Under the pieces are notes generated by a model. It searched no databases. It was not told the DNA's origin and worked only from the letters and a program-made list of their open reading frames with translations. 64,000 nt of DNA from DATHAP01 sp963762865 (GTDB lineage: Bacteria; Actinomycetota; Actinomycetes; JACCUZ01), in contig CAVXNC010000021.1 of assembly GCA_963762865.1 (NCBI GenBank), forward strand, positions 186,001 to 250,000, read 5' to 3'. The position numbers and the translations under genes are program-made. Shown piece after piece: positions 37,179-46,390 of the stretch (position 1 is the stretch's first letter; every line of letters begins with the position of its first letter).

Positions 37179-39942
37179 TCGACGAGACCCTGCTGGCGGA
37201 CCCCGGCCGCTGCCCCGCGTGCGCCGCGATCCTGCGCTCACCCGCGACCGAGTGCCCGGCCTGCCACCTCTCGCTGCGCGGGCCGACCGCCGGGCGCCTG
37301 TGGGACGTCAGCCGTGAGGTCGCCCGGCTGCTCGGCGAGCGGACCCGGCTGATCGCCGTCCTGCGCGCCGAGGCCACCATCCCGGCGTACGTCGCCACGG
37401 CGCCCGCTCCTGAGCTCCCGCCGCCCCCTCGGCCGGCCACGGCCAGCCGGCCGGTCGCCACCCCGCCGCGGGCCGAGTGGACCCCGCAGCGGGTCCAGAA
37501 CCTGCTGCTCGCGCTCGGCGTGGTCCTGCTCGGCGTCGCCGCTGTCATCTTCGTCGCCGTCTCGTGGGGCCGGCTCGGCGTGGGCGGCCGGGCTGCGGTC
37601 CTGACCGGCGTGACTGCGCTGTCCTTCGCCGCCGGGACCGTCGCGCACCGGCGCGGCCTGACCGCGACCGCGGAGGCCCTGTCCCTGCTGACCGTCGGCC
37701 TGGCGCTCCTCGACTGCGGCGGCGCCCGCGCAGCCAACCTCTTCGACCTGCGCGACGTGGACGGCCTCGTCGTCGCTGCCGGCTCCGCCGCCCTGGTCGC
37801 GTCGCTGGCCGCTGCGGGTGCGGTCACGCTCCCCACGCGCGCGCTGCGGCTCTCGGCCGCCGTGCTGGGCCAGCTCCCTGCTCCGCTGCTCGCGGTGCAC
37901 CTGGCCGACACGTCACGCCACCCCGCGGCGCTGCTGGCAGCCGCGACCACCGCACAGGCGCTCCTCGGCCTGGCCGTGGCCGTCTGGTGGCCCGGCCGAG
38001 GCGACTCCCGGGACGCCCGCGTCGTGGTGGGCGTCGGCGCCGTCGCGGCCGCTGTGGTGGCGACCGCGCTGGCGCTCGGCGCGGCCTACGGCGAGGAGGG
38101 CTCGCTGGTCGTCGGCTCGGTGCTGCTGCTCGTCCTCGCCGCCGGTGCCGCAGCGGCCGCCGAGGTCGGCGGCGTCCGTCGGGTCGCCGACCGAGCCCCC
38201 ACGTTCCTTCGCGGGGCGGCGGCGGCGCTCGTCGTCGCCTCGGCCTGGGCGCCGGTCGACGACGCGGTCGGCGGCAGGTGGCTCCCGCTCGCGCTGGCCG
38301 CGACCGCCGCCGCGCTGCTCGCCGCCACCGCCCTGGTGCCGCTCGACCGTCGCGTCGCACCGGTCGCCGTGACCCTGGTGGCCACGATGCTGCCGTCGGC
38401 CTCGTCCCTCGGGGACCTGCTGCCCGCCGCTGCGGGTCGGGTGCAGTGGCTGACCGGGGCCTGGTCCGCTGACAGCGGCTCCGCGCGTCGGCTGCTCGAC
38501 GCTCACCGGAGCCAGCGGCACGGTCCCGACCGCGTGGCCGTCGATCGCAGCGCTCTGCCTGCTCGCCGCGGTCGTCCTCGCCGCTCCGCTCCTGCTGCGC
38601 CGGCTGGCGCCAGGTCGTCCGCTGGCACTCCCGCTGGTCGTGGCGGCCGGGTGGCTGACGCCGGCCTCCCTGGATGCGAGCTACCCCGTCGCACTGGCGT
38701 CCGACCTCGTCCTCGCCACCGTCCTCGTGCTCGCGGCGACGTACGCCCTCGGGCGCCCCGACGCCACCCGCGTGGCGACCGCGACGGCGTGGGCCGGCCT
38801 GGCCGCCGGATCCGCCGTGCTGGCCATGGCCGTGGTCTGGTCGCTGGCCGTCGACGTCGCGACTCTCGTCGCGCTGCCGGCCGCAGCGGTGACCCTCTCG
38901 GGCGTCGCGGCGCTGTCGACGCGGGCGGCACGGCTGAGGTCGGTGGGGACGGCGGCCGCCGTGGCGGCAGGTCTCCTCCTCGTCGCCGAGAGCGGCGCCG
39001 TCACCCGCTACGCCGGGGCCGGCTGGCCGGCCGTCTGGTCGGTCGGCCTGGCAGCACTGGTCGTGCTTGCCACGGCGGGGTCCGCAGCGGTCTCGCTGCG
39101 CTCGCCCGCCACGGGCTACTGGACGGTGACCCGTCGGGCGCTCGCCGCCGTCGCGGCGGCCGGTCTCGTCGCTGAGGCCGCCGCGACTGTCCTGGTGGCG
39201 CGACGTGGAGGTCGCCGGGCAGGGCCTGGCCGTCGTGGCCGTCGCCGCTGCCCTGGTCGCGACGTCGACCCTGCCGGTCCCCCGGCGGTTCCTCGAGCCG
39301 CTGGACCTCCGCCTGGTCGGCGGCACCGGTTGCGCCCTCGGGCTGGCCGCCTCGGCGGTCGACGCCGACCGCCTCTGGGTCGCCCTGCTGCTGACCGGCG
39401 TCGCAGCCGCCGTGCTCGGGCTGCGGGAGGACGCCCGCTGGGGCTGGCCCGCCAGCATCCTGCTGACCGCGAGCAGCTGGGTCCGGCTCGCCGACGCGCA
39501 CGTCGACACGCCCGAGGCCTACACCGTCCCGCCCGCGCTGCTGCTTCTCGGCTTCGGGCTGCTGCGCCGGCACCGCGACCGCCAGATCGGGTCGTGGGCG
39601 GCGTACTCGCCGGCTCTGCTGCTCGGGCTCGTCCCGAGCCTGGTCCGCGCCGTGACGGACCCCGGCACGACGCGGCCGCTGCTCCTGGGCCTCGCGGCGC
39701 TCGCCGTGCTCGCCGTCGGCGTCGCTCGGCGGCTGCAGGCGCCGCTGGTCGTCGGTGGTGTGGTCCTCGCCGTGGACGCTGTCGTGCAGCTCGCTCCCTA
39801 CCTCGTCGCCGTGTACGACGCGGTGCCGCGCTGGGTGACGATCGGCGTCGTCGGCCTGGCCCTCGTGGGCGCCGGTGCGACGTACGAACGACGGGTCCAG
39901 GACCTGCGCCGGGTGGCGCGCAGCATGTCGGACATGGCGTGA
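37175..39942 (+). CDS. SCO7613-like giant polytopic membrane protein with N-terminal zinc ribbon (two frameshifts)
   Basis: About 920 residues. The N-terminus is a zinc ribbon (Cys13, 16, 27, 30: RCPACAAIL ... ECPACHLSL), then a cytoplasmic helix and a Pro-rich linker (PAPELPPPPRPATASRPVAT). Some 25 hydrophobic segments follow. The C-terminal region (AAYSPALLLGLVPSLVRAV; RLQAPLVVGGVVLAVDAVVQ; GAGATYERRVQDLRRVARS) matches the actinobacterial SCO7613 C-terminal family. Frame changes occur near 38495 and 39205. Function unknown; the size and topology suggest a transporter or a membrane scaffold. Co-translated with the small protein upstream. Confidence 0.75.
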
Positions 39943-40050
39943 CGACCGGCTGACCCTCCCGAGGACGAGCCGCGGACCTCGCGCGATCTGCGATGCGAAA
40001 CGCCCGGTGCCGGTCCCGACGTTGCGGCTCGATGTGACTACCCTGCGTGC

Positions 40051-40725
40051 ATGACCCGAGTTCTCCTGGCTGAGGACGACCAGGCGATCTCCGAGCCCCT
40101 CGCGCGCGCCCTGCGCCGCGAGGGCTACGACGTCGACGTCCGCGAGGACGGTCCCGGAGCGCTCGAGTCGGCCACCGGTGAGCTGCCGGTCGACCTGGTG
40201 GTCCTCGACCTCGGGCTTCCCGGCATGGACGGCCTCGAGGTCTGCAGGCGGCTGCGGGCCGAGGGCAACGCCGTCCCGGTCCTGGTGCTGACCGCGCGCG
40301 CCGACGAGGTCGACACCGTCGTCGGGCTGGACGCCGGGGCCGACGACTACGTCACCAAGCCCTTCCGGCTCGCCGAGCTCCTCGCCCGGGCCCGTGCGCT
40401 GCTGCGGCGCGGCGGCATCGAGGTCACCCAGGGCGTCCACGGCGTCCGGATCGACACCGAGTCGCACCGGGCATGGGTGGAGGAGCGTGAGCTCACGCTC
40501 ACCGCCAAGGAGTTCGACCTGCTGCGGGTGCTGCTGCGCGAGAACGGCAAGGTCGTCACCCGCGAGCAGCTGATGCGCGAGGTCTGGGACACCGCGTGGT
40601 GGGGCTCGACCAAGACGCTGGACATGCACGTGTCGTGGCTGCGCAAGAAGCTCGGCGACGACGCGGCCAACCCGCGGTTCATCACGACCGTCCGGGGTGT
40701 GGGGTTCCGGTTCGAGCGGGAGTGA
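40051..40725 (+). CDS. OmpR/PhoB-family response regulator
   Basis: 224 residues. Receiver domain with acidic pocket EDD (8-10), phospho-acceptor Asp53 (VVLDLGLPGMDG), Thr81 and Lys103 (VTKPF). The winged-helix DNA-binding domain has LTLTAKEFDLLRVLLRENGK, then STKTLDMHVSWLRKKLGDD and TTVRGVGFRFE. Followed 39 bp later by a histidine kinase gene, its probable partner. Target genes are unknown; nearby candidates are the membrane protein genes upstream. Confidence 0.93.
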   Translation: MTRVLLAEDDQAISEPLARALRREGYDVDVREDGPGALESATGELPVDLVVLDLGLPGMDGLEVCRRLRAEGNAVPVLVLTARADEVDTVVGLDAGADDYVTKPFRLAELLARARALLRRGGIEVTQGVHGVRIDTESHRAWVEERELTLTAKEFDLLRVLLRENGKVVTREQLMREVWDTAWWGSTKTLDMHVSWLRKKLGDDAANPRFITTVRGVGFRFERE

Positions 40726-40764
40726 CGAGCGGGATGACCCGGTGAACGGTCGGGGGAGTCTGCC

Positions 40765-41751
40765 GTGAAACGCCTCATCGTCCTGTGGGCGGCCGCTATC
40801 GCCGCGGGCTCGGCGGTCGTCGTCGGCGTCCCGGTCGTCGTCGCCGCGGCGCTGGCCGCGGACGGCCTCACGACAGGACTCGCCACGGTGCTGGTGGTCG
40901 TCTTCGGGGCGGCAGCGACCGGCGGTGCAGTGGGGCTGGCGATCCTGGGCGGCCGCTCCGTGACCTCCGGCCTGTCGACGCTGGAGGAGCGGGCGGCCAA
41001 GCTCGGGTCCGGGCAGACCCGCGGGTCGGTCCGGCCCACCGGGATCGCCGAGGTCGACCGCGTCGGCCAGCTGCTGGAGCGCAGCGCCGACCGCGTGGAC
41101 CGGCTGCTCGCCGCGGAGCGGCAGTTCGCCAGCGACGCGTCCCACCAGCTGCGGACACCGCTCACCGCGCTCTCGATGCGGCTCGAGGAGATCCTGCAGG
41201 CCGACGACCCGCGGACCGTGCAGGAGGAGGCGCGCAGCGCGCTGGCGCAGGTGGAGCGGCTGGCCACCGTGGTCGAGCACCTGCTCGACAGCGTCCGCGA
41301 CAGCGGGCTGCGGTCGGGCCCGGTGCCCCTGGACGACATCGTGCTGCAGCAGGTGGTCGAGTGGGAGCCGTCCTTCCACGCCGCGGGCCGGGCGGTCCGA
41401 GCGGCCGGGACCCGCGGACTGATCGCGCTGGCCACCCCCAACGGCCTCTCGCAGGTCCTGGCCACCCTGATCGAGAACAGCCTCGTCCACGGGGCGGGCA
41501 CGGTCACCGTCTCGACCCGGTCGACCGGCATCTCGCTGGTCGTCGAGATCACCGACGAGGGGCCGGGCGTGCCGCCCGAGCTCGGCGCGCGGATCTTCGA
41601 GCGCTCGGTCAGCGGCCGGCGGGGGACCGGCCTGGGCCTCGCGGTGGCCCGCGAGCTGGCCGAGTCCGACGGCGGTCGCCTCGAGCTGGTGCAGCAGGCG
41701 CCGCCGGTCTTCGCGCTGTTCCTCAGCGCTGCGGGGGCCGGTCCTCGCTGA
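40765..41751 (+). CDS. Sensor histidine kinase with minimal sensor
   Basis: 328 residues. Two transmembrane helices (about 5-32 and 40-62) with only a few residues between, so no real extracytoplasmic sensor domain. A HAMP-like stretch (ATLEERAAKLGSG region) leads to the DHp domain with phospho-His127 (FASDASHQLRTPLTALSM). The ATPase domain has IENSLVHGAG (N box), ITDEGPGVPPELGARIFERS (G1/F) and RRGTGLGLAVARELAESDGG (G2). It probably senses an intramembrane signal or a partner protein. The GTG start follows the regulator gene. Its last 29 bp overlap the convergent GtrA gene. Confidence 0.9.
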   Translation: MKRLIVLWAAAIAAGSAVVVGVPVVVAAALAADGLTTGLATVLVVVFGAAATGGAVGLAILGGRSVTSGLSTLEERAAKLGSGQTRGSVRPTGIAEVDRVGQLLERSADRVDRLLAAERQFASDASHQLRTPLTALSMRLEEILQADDPRTVQEEARSALAQVERLATVVEHLLDSVRDSGLRSGPVPLDDIVLQQVVEWEPSFHAAGRAVRAAGTRGLIALATPNGLSQVLATLIENSLVHGAGTVTVSTRSTGISLVVEITDEGPGVPPELGARIFERSVSGRRGTGLGLAVARELAESDGGRLELVQQAPPVFALFLSAAGAGPR

Positions 41752-42223
41752 GGGTCGCTTCCTGCAGCGCCTCCGGTGCAGCGGCCTCGGGGAGCAGCTC
41801 GGGGAAGACCCAGCGGCGGTAGGACCAGAAGCGGAACGCCGTCCCGAGGCCCAGACCGATCACGTTGGCGGCGATGTTGTCGGCCAGCCTGCTGGTGAAG
41901 TCGAGCAGGTAGTGGGAGATGGCGAGGCAGCTCAAGGCGATGCCGAGTCCGACCGCGTTGAGCAGGAAGAACAGCGTGTACTCGCGGCGGAAGGTCGACT
42001 TGCTGCGCCGGCGGAAGGTCCAGTTCCGGTTGCCGACGTAGGCGACGGTCGTCGCCAGCACGGTGGACACCGTCTTGGAGGTCAGTGGCTTGTCCGTCGC
42101 GTGCAGGACGAGGTTGAAGACACCGATGTCGACGACCAGGGCGACCGAGCCGACCACCCCGAACTTCATCAGCTCGCGCACCAGGTGGCCCAGCCGGTAG
42201 TACGCGCGGAGGAGTGCCTTCAC
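41723..42223 (-). CDS. GtrA family membrane protein
   Basis: 166 residues, four transmembrane helices. Family features: ELMKFGVVGSVALVVDIGVF, then AYVGNRNWTFRRRSKSTFRR and ANVIGLGLGTAFRFWSYRRW, ending VFPEL. GtrA proteins are thought to move or help present undecaprenyl-phosphate-linked sugars across the membrane for glycan decoration, so this may cooperate with the polysaccharide genes elsewhere in the window. GTG 42223. Convergent with, and overlapping, the histidine kinase gene; divergent from the acyl-CoA dehydrogenase. Confidence 0.9.
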   Translation of the reverse strand: MKALLRAYYRLGHLVRELMKFGVVGSVALVVDIGVFNLVLHATDKPLTSKTVSTVLATTVAYVGNRNWTFRRRSKSTFRREYTLFFLLNAVGLGIALSCLAISHYLLDFTSRLADNIAANVIGLGLGTAFRFWSYRRWVFPELLPEAAAPEALQEATLSEDRPPQR

Positions 42224-42430
42224 CGCTCGGCTCGGCTACCGGTCTGCACGGACCGAGCCTAACTGCTGCCCGAGAGCGGCCGGCCGTCGGCGGGAGGGTC
42301 CGCCGCGAGGCCCGGACGTGGCACCATGGCGACGTACGACGTGACAGGCGGGCGACAGGTCCGTGCCGCGGGTGACACATCCGTGGACCACCCGCAGGAC
42401 CCATCCCGACACCCACCACCAGGAGCGACA

Positions 42431-43597
42431 GTGACCGGCATGCACCTCCCCGACGAGCTCGAGTCGCTGCGCAGGACCGTCGAGGAGTTCGCCCACGACG
42501 TCGTCGCGCCCAAGATCGGTGACTTCTACGAGCGCGACGAGTTCCCCTACGACATCGTCCGGCAGATGGGGGAGATGGGGCTCTTCGGCCTGCCCTTCCC
42601 CGAGGAGCACGGCGGGATGGGTGGCGACTACTTCGCGCTCTGCCTGGTGCTCGAGGAGCTCGCCCGCGTCGACTCGTCGGTGGCGATCACCCTCGAGGCG
42701 GGGGTGTCGCTGGGCGCGATGCCGATCTTCCGCTTCGGCACCGAGGAGCAGAAGGCGCAGTGGCTGCCCAGGCTGTGCAGCGGCCAGGTGCTGGGCGCCT
42801 TCGGGCTCACCGAGCCGGGTGGCGGGTCCGACGCCGGCGCGACCCTGACCACGGCGCGGCTGTCGGACGATGGCCCTGATGGCTCCGAGTGGGTCATCAA
42901 CGGCACCAAGGCCTTCATCACCAACTCGGGCACCGACATCACCGGTCTGGTGACCGTGACCGCGGTGACCGGCGTCGACGAGGACGGCCGCAAGGAGATC
43001 TCGTCGATCATCGTCCCGTCCGGGACGCCGGGCTTCACGGTGTCGAAGAAGTACTCCAAGGTCGGCTGGAACGCCTCGGACACCCGCGAGCTGTCCTTCT
43101 CGGACTGCCGGGTGCCGGTGGCCAACCTGCTGGGCGAGCGGGGCCGTGGCTACGCGCAGTTCCTCTCGATCCTCGACGAGGGCCGGATCGCGATCGCGGC
43201 GCTGGCCGTCGGGCTGGCGCAGGGCTGCGTCGACGAGTCGGTGAAGTACGCCAAGGAGCGGCACGCCTTCGGCCGGCCGATCGGCGCCAACCAGGCGATC
43301 CAGTTCAAGATCGCCGACATGGAGGTGCGGGCGCACACCGCGCGGCTGGCCTACTACGACGCCGCCGCCCGGATGCTGCGCGGCGAGCCGTTCAAGCGCG
43401 AGGCGGCGATCGCCAAGCTCTACTCCTCGGAGATCGCGGTCACCAACGCGCGCGAGGCGACCCAGGTGCACGGCGGCTACGGCTTCATGAACGAGTTCCC
43501 GGTCGCCCGGATGTGGCGGGACGCCAAGATCCTCGAGATCGGCGAGGGCACCTCCGAGGTGCAGCGGATGCTGATCTCCCGCGACCTCGGCCTCTGA
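42431..43597 (+). CDS. Acyl-CoA dehydrogenase (copy 1)
   Basis: 388 residues; FAD enzyme introducing the alpha-beta double bond. GTG 42431 is placed by an AGGAG five bases upstream; ATG 42440 is possible. Motifs: GLFGLPFPEEHGGMGGDYFA, FGLTEPGGGSDAGATLTTA (substrate/FAD), WVINGTKAFITNSGTDITGL, KHAFG-type RHAFGRPIGANQAIQFKIAD, QVHGGYGFMNEFPVARMWRD and the catalytic-base loop LEIGEGTSEVQRML (about Glu372). Substrate chain type is not evident; short- or branched-chain (isovaleryl-like) would fit the leucine genes upstream. Followed by purK 21 bp later. Confidence 0.92.
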   Translation: MTGMHLPDELESLRRTVEEFAHDVVAPKIGDFYERDEFPYDIVRQMGEMGLFGLPFPEEHGGMGGDYFALCLVLEELARVDSSVAITLEAGVSLGAMPIFRFGTEEQKAQWLPRLCSGQVLGAFGLTEPGGGSDAGATLTTARLSDDGPDGSEWVINGTKAFITNSGTDITGLVTVTAVTGVDEDGRKEISSIIVPSGTPGFTVSKKYSKVGWNASDTRELSFSDCRVPVANLLGERGRGYAQFLSILDEGRIAIAALAVGLAQGCVDESVKYAKERHAFGRPIGANQAIQFKIADMEVRAHTARLAYYDAAARMLRGEPFKREAAIAKLYSSEIAVTNAREATQVHGGYGFMNEFPVARMWRDAKILEIGEGTSEVQRMLISRDLGL

Positions 43598-43618
43598 CCG
43601 CTCGGTAGGGTCGCCCGG

Positions 43619-44779
43619 GTGGCGGCAGCGGCGGGTCCGGGTGGCTTCCCGGTGGTCGGCGTGGTGGGCGGCGGGCAGCTCGCCCGGATGATGGCCGGCC
43701 CGGCGATCGAGCTCGGCATCACCCTGCGCGTGCTGGCCCGCGACCCGGCCGACAGCGCCGCCCAGGTGGTGCCCCTCGACCCCTCGACCGACATCGGGGC
43801 CGAGGACGACCTCGAGGCGCTGCGCCGATTCGCCAAGGGCTGCGACGTGCTCACCTTCGACCACGAGCACGTGCCGACCGAGCACCTGCGGGCGCTCGAG
43901 GCCGACGGGGTCGTGGTGCGGCCCGGTCCGGACGCGCTCGAGCACGCGCAGGACAAGCTGCACATGCGCCGCCGGCTCGACGCGCTCGGGGTCCCCTGCC
44001 CGCGATGGGCCGAGGTCGCGTCGGCCGAGGACCTGGAGCGGTTCGGCGCCGAGGTCGGCTGGCCGGTCGTGCTCAAGACGCCGCGCGGCGGCTACGACGG
44101 CAAGGGCGTGCGACTGGTGTCGTCGGCGGCCGACGCGGGCGACTGGCTCGGTCGCGGCGGTCCGCTGCTGGCCGAGGAGCGGGTCGGCTTCACCCGCGAG
44201 CTGGCTGCCCTGGTCGCGCGCAGCCCGCACGGGCAGGCCGGCGTCTGGCCGGTCGTCGAGACGGTGCAGGTCGACGGCATCTGCCGCGAAGTGCTGGCGC
44301 CTGCCGACATCACCGAGGAGCACGCGCTCAGCGCCCAGCAGGTCGCGCTGCGCATCGCCGACGGGCTCGGTGTCACCGGCGTCCTCGCGGTCGAGATGTT
44401 CGACACGGCCGCCGGCGTGCTCGTCAACGAGCTGGCCATGCGACCGCACAACAGCGGCCACTGGACCATCGAGGGCTCGCGCACCAGCCAGTTCGAGCAG
44501 CACCTGCGCGCGGTCCTCGACCTCCCGTTGGGCGACACCTCGATGACGGCGTCGTACGTCGCGATGTCCAACGTCCTGGGCGGCGACATCGCCGAGATGT
44601 ACCCCGGCTACCTGCACTGCTTCGCGCACGACCCCGGAGTGCGCATCCACATGTACGGCAAGGACGTACGCCCTGGGCGAAAGGTCGGTCACACGACCGC
44701 CCTCGGCGAGGATGCTGACAACGTCCGCGCGCGGGCGCAGCACGCGGCGGCCTTCCTCCGAGGAGACATCGATGGCTGA
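43619..44779 (+). CDS. purK: N5-carboxyaminoimidazole ribonucleotide synthase
   Basis: 386 residues, ATP-grasp enzyme making N5-CAIR from AIR and bicarbonate in purine synthesis. VVGVVGGGQLARMMAGPAI (N-terminal Gly loop), DVLTFDHEHVPTEHLRALE, VVLKTPRGGYDGKGVRLV (ATP-grasp loop), VEMFDTAAGVLVNELAMRPH (metal Glu/Asn) and NSGHWTIEGSRTSQFEQHLR are all present. GTG 43619. The purE ATG lies within its last codons, so both subunits are translated together. Confidence 0.96.
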   Translation: MAAAAGPGGFPVVGVVGGGQLARMMAGPAIELGITLRVLARDPADSAAQVVPLDPSTDIGAEDDLEALRRFAKGCDVLTFDHEHVPTEHLRALEADGVVVRPGPDALEHAQDKLHMRRRLDALGVPCPRWAEVASAEDLERFGAEVGWPVVLKTPRGGYDGKGVRLVSSAADAGDWLGRGGPLLAEERVGFTRELAALVARSPHGQAGVWPVVETVQVDGICREVLAPADITEEHALSAQQVALRIADGLGVTGVLAVEMFDTAAGVLVNELAMRPHNSGHWTIEGSRTSQFEQHLRAVLDLPLGDTSMTASYVAMSNVLGGDIAEMYPGYLHCFAHDPGVRIHMYGKDVRPGRKVGHTTALGEDADNVRARAQHAAAFLRGDIDG

Positions 44780-45299
44780 AGCACCGGCACCCCTCGTCGG
44801 GGTGGTCATGGGGAGCGACTCCGACTGGCCGGTCATGGAGGCTGCCGCCACCGCGCTCGACGAGCTCGGCGTCCCCTTCGAGGTCGACGTCGTCTCCGCG
44901 CACCGGATGCCGAAGGAGATGTTGTCGTACGGCGCCGAGGCAGCCGGTCGGGGCCTCCGGGTGCTGATCGCCGGGGCCGGCGGGGCCGCCCACCTCCCGG
45001 GGATGCTCGCGTCGGTCACGCCGCTGCCGGTGATCGGTGTGCCGGTGCCGCTCGAGCACCTCGACGGCATGGACTCCCTGCTGTCGATCGTGCAGATGCC
45101 GGCGGGTGTGCCGGTGGCGACCGTGTCGGTCGGCGGGGCGCGCAACGCCGGACTGCTCGCGGCTCGCATCCTCGGCGTCGCCGACCCCGACCTGCAGGCG
45201 CGGATGGTCACCTTCCAGGCCGAGCTCGCCGACAAGGCGCGGGCCAAGGGCGAGTCGCTGCGCCGCAAGCGGTCCGGCGGCATGGGCTTCGGCGCTTAG
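44772..45299 (+). CDS. purE: N5-carboxyaminoimidazole ribonucleotide mutase
   Basis: 175 residues. Rearranges N5-CAIR to CAIR. VGVVMGSDSDWPVMEAAATA (phosphate loop), DVVSAHRMPKEMLSY (catalytic His) and AGAGGAAHLPGMLAS are textbook class I PurE. ATG 44772 with an AGGAG six bases before it, overlapping the purK stop. The tail after residue 150 is charged (RAKGESLRRKR). Intact. Confidence 0.96.
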   Translation: MAEAPAPLVGVVMGSDSDWPVMEAAATALDELGVPFEVDVVSAHRMPKEMLSYGAEAAGRGLRVLIAGAGGAAHLPGMLASVTPLPVIGVPVPLEHLDGMDSLLSIVQMPAGVPVATVSVGGARNAGLLAARILGVADPDLQARMVTFQAELADKARAKGESLRRKRSGGMGFGA

Positions 45300-45314
45300 G
45301 GGCATCAACGGCCC

Positions 45315-45848
45315 GTGCCGACCTACGTCCTCCTGCTGCGCGGGATCAACCTCGGCGCCAAGCGCCGGCTCGCGATGGCCGACCTGCGCGAGCTGCTCGA
45401 GGGCCTGGGCTACCAGGACGTGCGCACCCACCTGCAGAGCGGCAACGTGGTCCTCCGAGCCACCGGGACGGCAGCCGCGCTGAAGAAGAAGGTCGAGGCT
45501 GCGCTGGCCACCCACTGCGGCTTCGACGTCGACGTCGTCGTGCGCACCAGGGCCCAGCTGGACACCGTGGTCGCGCACGACCCCTTCGCGGGCAAGGCCA
45601 CCGACCGCTCGCGCTACCTCGTGGTCTTCCTCGAGAAGGCGCCACCGGCCTCGTGGCGCCGCGACATCGACGCCGGTGACCACGGGCCCGACGAGGTGGC
45701 GGTGCACGGCAAGGAGATCTACCTCTGGCTGCCCAAGGGCGTCCACGACAGCAAGCTGGCCCGCGAGGCGACCGGCAAGGGTGTCGGCGCGGCCACTGCC
45801 CGCAACTGGAACGTCGTCACGAGGCTGGCCGAGATGGCGGCCGACTGA
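45315..45848 (+). CDS. DUF1697 family protein
   Basis: 177 residues, soluble alpha/beta protein. Family hallmarks: YVLLLRGINLGAKRRLAMAD, LEGLGYQDVRTHLQSGNVVL, IYLWLPKGVHDSKLAREATG and GAATARNWNVVTRLAEMA. Function of the family is unknown. GTG 45315 lies 15 bp after purE and the gene may be transcribed with purKE. Confidence 0.85.
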   Translation: MPTYVLLLRGINLGAKRRLAMADLRELLEGLGYQDVRTHLQSGNVVLRATGTAAALKKKVEAALATHCGFDVDVVVRTRAQLDTVVAHDPFAGKATDRSRYLVVFLEKAPPASWRRDIDAGDHGPDEVAVHGKEIYLWLPKGVHDSKLAREATGKGVGAATARNWNVVTRLAEMAAD

Positions 45849-46014
45849 CCGTACGAGCCGTGGGGTGGCGGAAACGGCGGAGGCGACTCGGGGTTGTGAC
45901 CGTGCGTTCCACTGCCCGAGGCACGGCGGTGTGGCGATGTGGCGGCTGGGTGAGCCGTAGTGGGTCCGTCAAACGGTCGGCATCCGACACTACTCGACGA
46001 AGCCGCCACGCTCA

Positions 46015-46108
46015 CTGACGCTGCGACACATCTGGTGCCATTTGCGCCTAGCGAGGTGAATGACGCGCTTGCGGGGCCTCACCAGTCGCAGATGTGTCGC
46101 AGCGTCAG
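46015..46108. repeat. Perfect 20-bp inverted repeat with 54-bp spacer
   Basis: The arms CTGACGCTGCGACACATCTG (46015-46034) and its exact reverse complement (46089-46108) are separated by 54 bp. A further GGTG / CACC pair just inside the arms, shifted by three bases, would extend the stem. The RNA would make a strong hairpin at the 3' side of the purE/DUF1697 unit and of the convergent secreted-protein gene, so it may serve as a bidirectional terminator. The lack of T-runs and the length also fit a MITE-like element. Confidence 0.8.
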
Positions 46109-46190
46109 CCAGGGCATTGGGCGGAGATGCCCCCGTGGACAGCCGTGCGGTAAGTGCTGCCCGCGGGTCGGTCCCGTTGAGAGTCGCGGG

Positions 46191-46206
46191 CGTTTCCGCG
46201 GAAACG
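46191..46206. repeat. 16-bp palindrome CGTTTCCGCGGAAACG, copy 1
   Basis: Perfect palindrome CGTTTCCGCGGAAACG. The same 16 bp occurs at 51119-51134 and 51276-51291, always in intergenic DNA. Could be a binding site for a dimeric regulator or part of a dispersed intergenic repeat. Confidence 0.85.
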
Positions 46207-46390
46207 TCCTCGACCGGCCGGCCACGGCCGGCCCGCCATGATCGCGAAGGATTGAGTCAGCTAGATGCCCGCAGAACGTTCATGATCATGGAAAGGGTCT
46301 GGCTGAGCCCGATCAAGCGGCCGCCGCTGCCCGATGCGGCCGCGAGCCCGGCCTGCGAGGTGGACGATTGACCTCGTCTCCGAGCCGCAC

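Larger units (their letters stand above)
45849..46390. other. Gene-free stretch with repeats
   Basis: 542 bp without a credible gene between the DUF1697 gene and the convergent secreted-protein gene. It contains a perfect 20-bp inverted repeat (46015-46034 / 46089-46108), a 16-bp palindrome at 46191-46206, and segments resembling the other intergenic region at 50.4-51.3 kb (CACTACTCGACGA at 45988-46000; GTGGACAGCCG and GTGCTGC at 46135-46160). Confidence 0.7.

Noticed and set aside
39001..41490. An 829-codon open frame on the minus strand
   Set aside because: Antisense to the SCO7613-like gene, the response regulator and the histidine kinase; Arg/Gly/Asp-rich without recognisable motifs.
42236..45283. 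A 1015-codon open frame on the minus strand
   Set aside because: It is antisense to three well-identified genes (acyl-CoA dehydrogenase, purK, purE); long antisense frames are expected at this GC content.
46015..46108. Reading the 20-bp inverted repeat as insertion-sequence ends
   Set aside because: The 54-bp spacer cannot encode a transposase and no target duplication is evident; at most a non-autonomous element, so it is reported only as a repeat.
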